Shown one piece after another: positions 48,950 through 60,099 of a stretch of DNA of 64,000 nt. The DNA comes from Sanderia malayensis (Eukaryota > Cnidaria > Scyphozoa > Semaeostomeae > Pelagiidae). The number at the start of each line of letters is the position of its first letter. Position 1 is the stretch's first letter. Below the pieces are notes generated by a model that saw nothing but the letters and a program-made list of their open reading frames with translations, did no database searches and was not told the DNA's origin. The DNA lies in assembly GCA_013076295.1 (NCBI GenBank), contig RQOL01000824.1, forward strand, positions 558,001 through 622,000, read 5' to 3'. The position numbers and the translations under genes are program-made.

Positions 48950-49200
48950 ATTCGGATAGGATATCCCTTGTTGAATTTGATTCGACTTCTCAGAATCTCT
49001 ACTTGCATTACTCATGCAAATGTCATGACATACAATACAACATCCTCCAATCTTTACAACATGAACAATAGAACAGGGTGGGGCATTCCATGCTTATTGA
49101 ATCCTATAATAAAAATCGCTGTCCACCCCAAAGCACAAAGTTAAGATTGGCAATGAAAAGCGCATGCTATATCTTGCAAACGAGAATTACAGAAATCGAA
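48950..49200 (+). promoter_or_regulatory. Diverged extra copy of the ZP-gene upstream block
   Basis: Corresponds to about 49470-49710 (GACTTCTCAGAATCTCTACT, TACTCATGCAAATGTCATGA, AACGAGAATTACAGAAAT), but with many substitutions. It stands directly before the good upstream copy and has no first exon after it, so it looks like a decayed promoter duplicate. Confidence 0.6.
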
Positions 49201-49204
49201 TTTT

Positions 49205-49725
49205 TTGAAACGTACGACCTTAAAGGCAACATGCCACAATAATACGAATTTGATGCCTAATATCAGCAAGATGTACATAGTCCTATCTGTTGGTATATTA
49301 ATTGAATTCATAAATATTTCCACCCCTTTTAGATATTCCTCCGGTTTTTCCCTATTTCCATGGTCTTCCCTATTCCCTATTCCCCGTTACCCCTCTCAGA
49401 GCCAGTATACATGTAAAAGACATGTTTTTCCTGTTTGCTTTTGTTTTCTTTGTCTGCAAACTGTACTGATTGAATATGATTTGACTTCTCAGAATTTCTA
49501 CTTGTTGATCTTACTCATGCAATGCAAATGTCATGACAAGCGACATTATCCAATCATTATAACAAACAATAAAAAAGGATGGCAAATTTCATGGTTGTTG
49601 ATTTCCGTAAATGTAATCGTATCGCAGTCTGTTCCCCCAAACATTGAACTAAGATTCCGAATGCAAGGCGCACGTTATATTTTGCAAAAGAGAATTACAG
49701 AAATTAAATTAGCATCCGACAAGGA
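49205..49725 (+). promoter_or_regulatory. Duplicated 5' flank of D8C-ZP gene copy B
   Basis: Matches 25745-26336 up to the start codon. The long ORF reading through it stops just after the gene's ATG in another frame and is not credible as a protein. Confidence 0.5.
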
Positions 49726-52700
49726 ATGCTTTTCCGAATAACTATTTTGCTCGGCTTTGCCATTATTGGCATAAAAGCCTCTCATTTCAGAGGCTCATTC
49801 ATAACTTGGACAGTGGACAAAACAGATCCAAATTACTTTCCTGCAAACTACTACGCAAGTGTAGCCAAGGTGAGTGAGAATTTCATAAATATCAAAAATG
49901 CATTTTAATATTAATGATGAAACCATTGGGTACTAAATGTTAGCTACATACAGTAAGAACTGAAAGTTGTAGGCGAACGATGAAAGCTGAAGAATAAAAC
50001 AGAACAACGAAGCTGCCAAAATCCAGCCACACCAAATTGCAAAAGACAATGTCGTCTTGGCCACAAGTTCGGGCAATCGTGAAATACTCTTGGATGATAA
50101 TGTTTATGGATGTAAATGTTAATCCACCCACACCAAAACATTATAATCAAAAATAATATCTCCAACAAAAAAGTAAAGTCAGGCGAGGCAAAGTATTTGA
50201 GAAGAAGAAAAGAACTGACTGAGTTTGGCGTGCGCTCCAATTTTTATTTTCCCTTCGTCAGCTTCGACTCGAAATTCACGTTGATTGCGATCTGTTGACT
50301 ACTTTTACAGTTATAAAAGTTAAAATTCAAAAACTTCGCAAAAAATTCTCAGAACTTATTGATATTTTGCTTGTTTATTTCGATAATAAACAGTCATACT
50401 AGTTTCTTGTTCTATAATTGCTACAAAAAATACTTATTTTGCTTCAATGTAAAGCCGTTTCTCAATTTCAGGCAAATTCAAACATGCAACTTCCTCATTG
50501 CTGTTGCATATATATGCAGCTTATATCTATGCATAAGGCCGGGTTACACGATCACTTTTTGCCATCACTTTTTTTGATATTGGACCAACGTGATAAAAAG
50601 TGATCGTGTAACATGCAAAAATGATGGATTTTCGCAGCAGATTTTAATGCGCTTACGAGGTGTTAATCCTCCATCATTGAAAATTTTACTCTGAACCAAA
50701 GCAGAGTAAAATCGAGTCCATCACTTTTTTTCAAAGACGCCGACAAATTCTTACGTCATGTAGTGTTTTGGTGAAGAGGAAACGGCCTAGAGTTTCGAGA
50801 AAAGAAGTATACAACTTGAAATTGTGCTTAGAAACATCATTATTTGCATGAAAACGAATATTAATAATGATCAGGAAAAATTTGAAGTGCATAACAATCT
50901 CGAAAAATCAAATTTTGTAGAATATAGTGCGAAATAAGTTAATTTGTATCCTCGGAATTTCGAAATAGTTCTGTAATGTCAATTTAATATTACATATTAA
51001 AAAGATAGGGCAATTGCTATTACATTACTCGATCTGTTGCAAGGAAGACCCAAAAGAAACAGGACGACGCGACGGAGTCTGCTAAAAATTCCAGGAGATC
51101 CTTGTTGTCTTGTTGATCTTTTTCATAGGCCAGGAAAAGTTCCATGTTTAGTGGCAATGTCTTGTTTGGACTGCTGTATGCATGTACAATAATAAACAAC
51201 ATGTATCTGAATATATAAATTAACTTATATTTCGCACTATATTCTACGAAATTTGATTTTTCGAGATTGTTTTGCACTTCAAATTTTTCCTGATCATTAT
51301 TAATATTCGTTTTCATGCAAATAATGATGTTTCTAAGCACAATTTCAAGTTGTATACTTTTTTTCTCAAAACTCTAGGCCATTTCCTCTTCACCAAAACA
51401 CTACATGACGTAAGAATTTGTCGGCGTCTTTGAAAAAAAGTGATGGACTCGATTTTACTCTGCTTTGGTTCAGAGTAAAATTTTCAATGATGGAGGATTA
51501 ACACCTCGTAAGCGCATTAAAATCTGCTGCGAAAATCCATCATTTTTGCATGTTACACGATCACTTTTTATCACGTTGGTCCAATATCAAAAAAAGTGAT
51601 GGCAAAAAGTGATCGTGTAACCCGGCCTATATATATATATGTATATACATAAAAATAAGTTAATATACATATATATATTTAACTTCTATCTTGCCTTGCT
51701 TTATCTCCTTGTGCGTTTGTGTTTTGTTTCCTGCCCTTAAGGCCTGGTTACACTGTAGATAATGAATTAGATATTCCTCCAGACATACCACAAATAGCCT
51801 GTCTGATAGATATCTTCGTGTGTAACATAACGCAAGATATCTAAATTCCAATTAGCGGCAAGAAGCAAACTGTCAAATCGTGCTGTGAAATCTTGATGAA
51901 TAAAATCAAAACTTTTTGATTTTATTCATCAAGATTTTCCCAGCATGATGTGTCAAATCGCGAGACAAACAAACACCGACTGTCTCGCGTTGTATTCCTT
52001 GGCAATTTTGGAAGCGAAAAGCATCGTAAACGGTATATAATTGATTTTGAACAATAAAATGGACGCACAGAGTAAATTCACAAACTATGTCGGTGAAAAT
52101 GGAAGCTGATAATGTTTTTGACATGAATTTATTTTATTATAACATGAAATTCTGTACAACTTGAGGAATGGCACACCCCACAAAAAGTGACTGAAGAAAT
52201 GTATGAAATGTATGATAAGATGTTTTCGATATTCTTTTACGTAAATACCTCACGGTTTGCCACTTTCCTCGCTGGTTATAGTTGAGTCATGATGCTTTAA
52301 CTGTATTATCTAAATTATTATCTAAATGGCGCGTATACACTATAAGATAATCGTTTCCGTTTTTAGCGTTTCTAAATTGGGAATATCTAATTCATTATCT
52401 ACAGTGTAACCAGGCCTTTATAATAAATAGCAAAATTTTGCGTCTGCTATTTTAATTCACCAAATGTGCCGTTCAAAACAAGGAACTATCAAAGGTCCAC
52501 TGCAACAAAAATAGTGACAGGATTTCTGTATTGGAGTTTATCGTAGATTTTTACTCCACTTCCTATAGATGGTTAAATAGCTCATGCAGTAAAAATCGTT
52601 TTCCAGGACATGAAAATCAAACTGTTTCCTTACATTTAAAAAAATTGAGAACTTAAAGACGGGTGTACTTGAAGCTACCCTGTCAGCTTTGTCAAAATGG

Positions 52701-55700
52701 CGTCTGGCTGAAAGGCCTGGCATGGCAGCGACAGTGTTTTCGTTGAGTGCAGAATTCGCTGTCGTAAAATAAAACACATTAATGGCAATATTCGGCACCA
52801 ATTTTCCATTCATTATCATACTCAGATATTTTGCTAGTTTCTTCTTAATACACCAAGATATCAAATGGACGAAAAAAATGGATGCAAATGGATGACTAAA
52901 AGTTCCAATTAAAAATGAACTGCTGCAACCGCTTTAGCCTGGTCTTCCAATAAAATAAAAAACAGAAATGGGGAACAAAATATGCGACTGAGAATAAGTG
53001 ACTGTTCTCATTCGTATTTGATCCTCAGTCAACTCTCGCCATTCTCAACTTCCTAGGAAATTGAAGCGAGGCCGAAAAAGTTGAGAATTCGAAATTTCCA
53101 AAGTAATTTGAATATTCTCTTGGCGGTAAAAAAATTTGTTCCAGAGTGGGAGGCGTACAAAATACGTGAAAAACGTCAGCCTTACTCGAGACTAAACTGT
53201 TTGCAAAGACATGTTTACAGTAAAAACGCATGAAAAGAGAATGCTGGGATATGAAAAAGAGGACACGTCAATCAAAAATATCTGTCTTATTGTCGCAGAT
53301 ATGGTTGCCTGTTCTCGTTGTTCTATTGTTCTCGTAATGCACAACGAGGCAACTCATGCAGAGCAGACCATATAAGCACATATATTAAACTTTGCAAGTC
53401 TGTGGTAGAAGTCAGGCGACTTTCCTTTACATTATTTGTATATTGCTCCATTTATTAGGCCATCGGGTCGGCCTTTGGAACCACACATCATAATTTGACA
53501 TAAAATTCAGGCATCTAATCTTTACCAAACGATAACAAAATTTTAATCAGTCCTCTTTTTTCAGGTCCATATTAAATTTGGTGCATCATGGCGCAGAAGT
53601 GATGGTCAAAGTTATTGCACCAATTCATCCATTGATACTTGTCAATTATTTCACCATGGTTCCTGGAGTGTTTACTACGGCTACTCTCCAACTTACACAC
53701 CATATTTCCACTCTTCCTTTACTGCTGGGTTCTTCTGCGAAAAATTCAGTATTGATGGAGACTTTGTTGTCGGCTCTAATACTGTGACCATCTTCTTACC
53801 AAAAAACTACTTTTACAAAATCCAGTAAGGAAATTTCAATTGCAGGACAATTTTCTTTAATGAAATAATCCCTAATTCAAAGTTCTCATTTCCAAACATT
53901 GAGATTTCATCTTTATTCCTAACAGGACCTCATCTTGTTGTTGGGTTGGCTACTTAAACCGCTACTCAAGCTCATCTTGGCATGTTCAGATTTTGCCATC
54001 ATTACAACCACGTCCCGGTGGTAGTATAACAAATTTGAACACACCGCCACAAATCGAATACCTCCCGGTGTTTCAACATAAATTGGAACACTATAACCAC
54101 ATTAACCAATTAGTCGTTAACTATGCATTGCCAGTGTCTGATCCAGACAATGACATGGTCAAATGCAGATGGGCTGCAAATTTCACAGAAGGAGGAGGAA
54201 TTTGGAATTCACGACTTGGCCAACTGCACGAGGTTAACAACAATTAAATGTTTATTTCAACAACTAAACAAAAGCATCATAATTAAAATATCAAATTGCA
54301 TATTTGTCTTTTTCATTACAGCACAATTGCTCTTTGTCACTGAGTGGTTATCAATACGCTTATACCCTTGGCTGGTATGCTTTCGCAGTTATGGTCGAAG
54401 ATTTTGCCTATGATTATTCACTGGGCAGATACGTGCGATTGAGCAGCATCCCACTTCAGTTTACTGTCGAACTATCCGGTAAGCAATGCGTGGCTAACCT
54501 GATACTATTCAATCTTGGCTCGAAAAAATACAAATTTTACTTGCGACGCGCATGCGCAAGCAAAACATCTTTGTGAGTGCGGAAAACGAATTCTTGTGTC
54601 TTTCTCAGGGCCGGTTCCAGAAAATTTTCTTCGGGGGGTGTAAGCTCTTATGTACCGAGCAATTTAAAAAAAAACCTTACCACAAAACCATATAAACTTT
54701 CGCAACATAATTTTACCGACCAAAAATCGAAATTTACCGAGTAAATCGCTAAAACTCAATTCTTGGGGGGGTGTCACACCCCCCACACCCCCCCATGGAA
54801 CCGGCCCTGGTCTTTCTGTTGAGGGAATGGTTGGGGGGGGGACCGGTTGATGAATTATGAAATGTATTAAACAATGTATTTGTTAAAAAAATAGATTGCA
54901 AAAACGGAATGGGAATGCTTTTTCAGACATGTTTATGGTTTCTCCTCAATCTTTGTGCATGAGCAAAAATTATGTGTTTCTAAGAAATAACCTTGTGGTT
55001 GCAATCACAATAATGCAAACACTTGTGAGCAATTAATTTAACATTATAAATAATAATATTTAACTTATGACACAACAATCAAACTGGTGTCAAAACGTCA
55101 CAACTAGTAAAACTAGCTGTCAAATCGCTTGAAAGTAGCTGATTTTTTATTTTGGTGGATTTATTTCTGAAGCTCGAGATTAAATCCATGAACCTTTATA
55201 CGCAGAAGGTAAATTTGAAAAATAAATGGCCAAAAAACGAATTATTCAGTTGTTTTAGACTTTTCAGATTTTAAGAATGCAAGGTTTGACTTTGGTATTA
55301 ATTAATTTGTTCTTACTTTGATCACGTCCAGGTTGATAATACAGTGAAACCATAGCTGGAAGCTATCTGTCGCAAATCACTGGAAAACGTTTCTTAGTAT
55401 AAACGAGCTTTTATACAAAAACATGTGTATGTCCACCGCACGTAAAACTAGTACCTAAAATAGCTTAGAACAACCACAATAGTAGACAAACACGAACGTC
55501 TTTGGGCTATTTGTAAAAATAGGTAGGAATAGACCATCAACACGTTAACCTTTTTCTTCGTGGGCTCCGGTGGCTGAAACAAGATTGTTCTCTCAATCAG
55601 ACCGGCGATAAAAACTTTGAAACCAGAACATATTAAATGCCTTTCTCTAAAGACAACATTGTTTGGGAAAGTTTCCTAAGTATCCCCTGACTATTGTCTA

Positions 55701-58610
55701 CTTGCATCAAAATGCATATATTCTATTCTTAATTTTGATATTTCAGGTTACTATCGAAACCCATCAATAATATATGGAAATTACTCAGGAAAATGCCACT
55801 CGCGCTATCAACAATCAATAAACATAAATCCCGTTGCAACTAGCATTGCTGCTACATCAACACGGGTGTCTCCTTCTCGCACGCCAAAAGTTACAACTAC
55901 TTCCACAGTACCACATACGACATCTGCATCGCAGGCATTGGATGGCTGCTTGTATTATCAAGCACTGACACACCCCGACAGGGCCTATACCTATAGTGAC
56001 TGGAGCTCATACCGTTGTGATAGAGAACTACATGGTTGGTATCGCTTCATGGGACAAGCTGGCAACAGAATGATAAATTATTGCCCAAATTCATATGGCT
56101 CATCTTACAGATGTGGCTCGTATTACCAGGGTTGGATCATGTCTGGTGCTCTACCATCAGTTTACGATGGTAGGTTTCATGACAGTTTATATGTCTTCTT
56201 TAATAATAACACTTCACGTGTGCATACATCACAGGTCTTGGATTCCAAAAAGAGCTATACATACTGCAACGACAATTCATTGAAGACCACATGATTTACT
56301 TTTGTTGTAGGAACTGTAGCAAGACAAGTTTGTTTCTCAAGATATGGATATTGCACCTGTTCGTACACAAAGTCCATTCTCATTCGCAATTGTGGAACAT
56401 TTCATGTTTATTGGTTGGACAGTGTACCTTCGTGCAACTCCAGATATTGCGGAATAAGAGGTAGGATATAGTGGAATTTGTGAGCAACCACTCTTATAAG
56501 GCCGCATGAAGATATAAAACAATAAGATATTGTGTGAGAATTGGTTTGTAGGTAGTATTGAATATCAAAGAAAATAAGGATATCTCAGCATATCAATGTA
56601 GACTTTGCGAATATCAACGCTATCTAACGTGACACTCTAAATTTGATGAATTTTCAGATAAAAGTTCCGTGGTACACTGCAGCCAAAACTACATGCGCAT
56701 CGATCTTGACAAAACGTACTACAACGCATCTTTGTACTCAAGCATTACACTACGTTCAGCATCATGTCCAGCCTGGTATTCATCAACTCACATTATGCTT
56801 GGAACTGTCCACGGGTCTTGTGGTTCTACACGAAAGGACACGGCCAACCACATTGTGTATGAAAACGAAGTTGTCTTGACAGCAAAGTCAACCGGGAATC
56901 AATTAATAACCCGCAACCTCAATCAGAAAATATATTTCTCGTGTTCATACGGAAGAAATGGCTTTGTGAGTAACGTTGGATTCCAACCAGTCACAAGCAT
57001 CAATGTTACAGAAGGTGGGTTGTGATTACTACAACGTATACTCAGTAGGTGTACCTAACAATGTCACTTCAGGCTTGGTAGAGTTCCTACGAACTCTTTC
57101 ACAGAAAATCCGAATACAAATCTTATTTAGGTTAGAATATATAAGTAGGCGTGATAGACATAGTGAGAGAAATCACAATTGCAAGAATATGTGATTGCGT
57201 CTTGATATCTGATAAAATATTTCTCCTATTCAATTTCAGCTGGATGGGGCAACTTTTCGTTTTATTTTGCAATGTACAAAAGCAAGAACTACTGGACCCA
57301 ACACAGCTCATATCCAGTGTCTGTTCAACTAAGAGACATGCTGTATTTTGAAACACGAGCCAGCATCTCAGATAATAGTGTTGTGCTACTCATTGATCAA
57401 TGCTATGCAACACCAACCATGGACAGGAATCATTATTTGAAATACGTTTTCATCAACAACAGGTATGTTCGTGTGCTTCTTGGTATGGGGGATACGGGGA
57501 AAAGGATATGTATAAACATGCTAATAAAGACACAATAGCTTATCGTTGAAAAAAAAAGCAATTAGGAACATTGCCAAAGGCTAGACGACCATTCTACTAC
57601 TAATATTAGACAGAAGAGAACAGATTCAAACATCTTCTATCTTTCCTTCTCCTGTGATATGTTGTCCTGTTTTACGTGCGAACTGGCATATTGTCACGTT
57701 TCGTCCACCTTATATTACACATATCCAACTCTACTAAAACAACGATGATCTCATCCGCCATCATGAAATTGATTAGCTCAATTGATACATTTTGCGATGG
57801 GGTGCTCTGAATAAGCAAAGATCCATTTTGCACGTAGGCAAATATAACTAAAGACACTCACCTTGTGGTGTTGTTTTCCATTTGCAGATGCCCATCTGAT
57901 GCTACGGTGAAGTTTCATGCAACACAGAGAACGAGACAACGTTTCAGCATACAGGCGTTCAGATTTCTTTCAAATAGCACGGCAGCCTACGTGCATTGTT
58001 TGGTCTATCTTTGCCATGCTTCATCCACTGACAGCAGATGTACATCAGGATGCCAAGGCAATAATGTCTACAGAGCAAAGAGAGATGTGTCAAATGACAA
58101 AAATCGCCCAACTGAATTTTACATGATTGAAACAAGCTTACAGTTAGCCAATGAAGAGATCGGTATGTATTGTCAGATAATTGATATTGCTTAAGAGATC
58201 GGGCTACCATCTATCTATGTCCTATGTCCAGGGGAGATATCGTACAAATATGCTCGATAGATGTTAGGTCATATTAAATGTATAGCTTGAATGGTTCATA
58301 CGTATGGAAAGTCTTGTATCCTCAATATTAATATGTTTCAGGCAAGAGTCACACAAACAAGCAGATGATGTCAACTACAAGCATAGTAGTAATATGTTGT
58401 GGAGCATTGCTTGCCATTGTTATTGTTGGCCTGGCATTGAAGATACGGAAGATGCATCACCAAAATAAAGTCGCTTCATCTGCAGCCTCGTATCAAATGG
58501 AAGATCCTTACAAACAGACTCCAGAGGATGAAAAAGTCAAAGAAATGGTCAAAGAAGATTTGCATGCAGTCGGTGTGATGAGCCCAGCAATGCAAGCTGC
58601 CATTTTCTAA
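49726..58610 (+). CDS. D8C-ZP domain membrane glycoprotein, copy B (10 exons, 854 aa)
   Basis: Exons: 49726-49869, 53565-53824, 53926-54232, 54322-54478, 55747-56169, 56311-56460, 56658-57014, 57240-57462, 57888-58162, 58342-58610. Borders and phases equal those of copy A, and the frame is intact throughout. The order is signal peptide, SHFRG-type region, D8C, ZP-N, ZP-C, RAKR furin-like site (736-739), membrane segment (about 779-798) and cytosolic tail. Most exons differ from copy A by only a few residues. The exceptions are a replaced patch in exon 3 (HYNHINQLVV in place of YNSWHYGRYIL) and a linker in exon 5 lengthened by five residues (SPSRTPKVTTTS). In the tail a Gln and a Phe of copy A are Glu and Val here. 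Intron 1 is 3.7 kb. Both genes look functional; binding partners are unknown. Confidence 0.85.
50536..51628. mobile_element. Foldback element, about 415-bp arms (1,093 bp)
   Basis: Ends AGGCCGGGTTACACGATCAC and its complement, ATA on both sides. The arms (50536-50950 and 51218-51628) are nearly identical, separated by about 270 bp. Copy A lacks it. No transposase ORF. Confidence 0.85.
51740..52417. mobile_element. Inverted-repeat element with TTA target duplication (678 bp)
   Basis: Ends AGGCCTGGTTACACTGTAGA and the inverse, flanked by TTA. The empty site survives in copy A near 31900 (CCTGCCATTAATTTC). A central hairpin with the same AAAACTTTTTGA loop as in the 46320 element lies at 51889-51938. 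Confidence 0.82.
54606..54809. mobile_element. hAT-type MITE in intron 4 of copy B (204 bp)
   Basis: Ends CAGGGCCGGTTCCA and TGGAACCGGCCCTG, with GTCTTTCT on both sides (54598-54605 and 54810-54817). Copy A shows the empty site (single GTCTTTCT near 40948). Confidence 0.92.
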
Positions 58611-58889
58611 CGATGGCCTACCAACGGCATAAAACTTTAAGCCTGCTTTTTAAGCTGCTAGTTTAAAATCTATTACTATTAGCTGCGCAGTTAACCGTTA
58701 ATAATTGACTATTTACTGTTTATTAATAACTACTACCATAATGGACTTATTAAAAATAAGCAAGAATTTCGCTTATGGCACCTTTATTTCCGTATATCAA
58801 GTAATCGTTTTTGTAACCTACATCATTAAATGGTAGAAATAGCTTTGACTGACATCGTTGATCGTTGATTTACATAACAATATTTATAT

Positions 58890-60048
58890 ATTGTTATGTA
58901 AATTCTCTTGCTCAGGCCTCGGGCCACTTCTAGACGCCATTTTGCATCAGATAGTGGGTGACTTTTGCTCAGTAAATGTATTTGGAAACCTCTAAACAAA
59001 AATTTGAACCTGAAAATAATGGTGTCGACCGAAATTTGAAAAATGGTGCCTAAAATTCCTAATTGCTAGCAAAAAATTCAACATGGCTGCCATAACATTT
59101 TGGAAAAAATATACATTTTTCGTGTAGCAATGGCGGGGTTGCAGCAGTGGTAGTTTTGTGAGCTCAAAACATCGACTAAAACCATATTTTGAAATTTCTC
59201 TACTAAAATTACAGTTCCTAGGCTCCTTCATCAGGAAAATATGATGTACTCACAATGATTGACATTTGACAAAGGAACTTGACTGTTTCGATAGAAGTCT
59301 GGGGCGAGTAGATGACCCATTTCAGTGCGAAAGTAAGCATGATTGATGCTGACGTGATAGTCAGTGTCATTTTCTGAGTTTAGGGTGCATCGCTCTTACA
59401 TGTCGAGCAACCTAAGGCTGGTGGTGTTTAAACAGCTATGATAAATTTTGGTGTGTAGAAGTGAAGAATCGACAAAGCCATACTTCAAGATCCAGTCTAT
59501 TACGTAATTAGTGTTTTTCATTCCACAGAAAGAAAAATCGACTCATAAATCATGCAAAGGGGAATTTTTCAAAGGGTGGTACTTGGTCTCACAAAATCCG
59601 TTGCACCAAAACGACTGATAAAACTCGCGAGAATGAAGAGCCCTTTGTTGCCTTTGGGGCTCAAAACGAATGCAACACAAGTGAGAATGAACAAAGGAAG
59701 ATAAATGACGGACAAAAATATTGGTACGAATAATCTTGGCATAATGATGACAAGAAGAGGTGCATAATATGTAATGAAAACAAGATGATAGAATGGAGAC
59801 TTGTCGAAGTTCGAACTATCATGATTACACAGATAAAGCCGAAATGACTATGCTAGATTGGCTGATATTCATGTTAAGTTCTACAATGAAAAGTTAGAAG
59901 AACTTTATTGACGTTGTCGACAAGCTATCTCTTGGTGGCACATGTTGCTTATCACATGGTAATTAGGTAATATCGCCCTGGCAGAGGCGTAAAACTTGGT
60001 TCCAACATGAATGAGATAGCTTAATCTGGTTCAGAAGTAAAGCGTAGA
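58890..60048. repeat. Duplicated 3' flank, copy B
   Basis: Counterpart of 45300-46085. Similarity to copy A stops near 60048, close to where BEL/Pao sequence begins. Confidence 0.8.
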
Positions 60049-60099
60049 CTAGCTGTTAACATTGTTAAAATGAGTGCTGCTGTGATGTAAAACGAATAA

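Noticed and set aside
49205..49741. 178-codon ORF upstream of copy B (and the shorter pieces at 25775-26352)
   Set aside because: It overlaps the gene's own ATG in another frame, is broken in copy A and shows no domain; it is the duplicated 5' flank.
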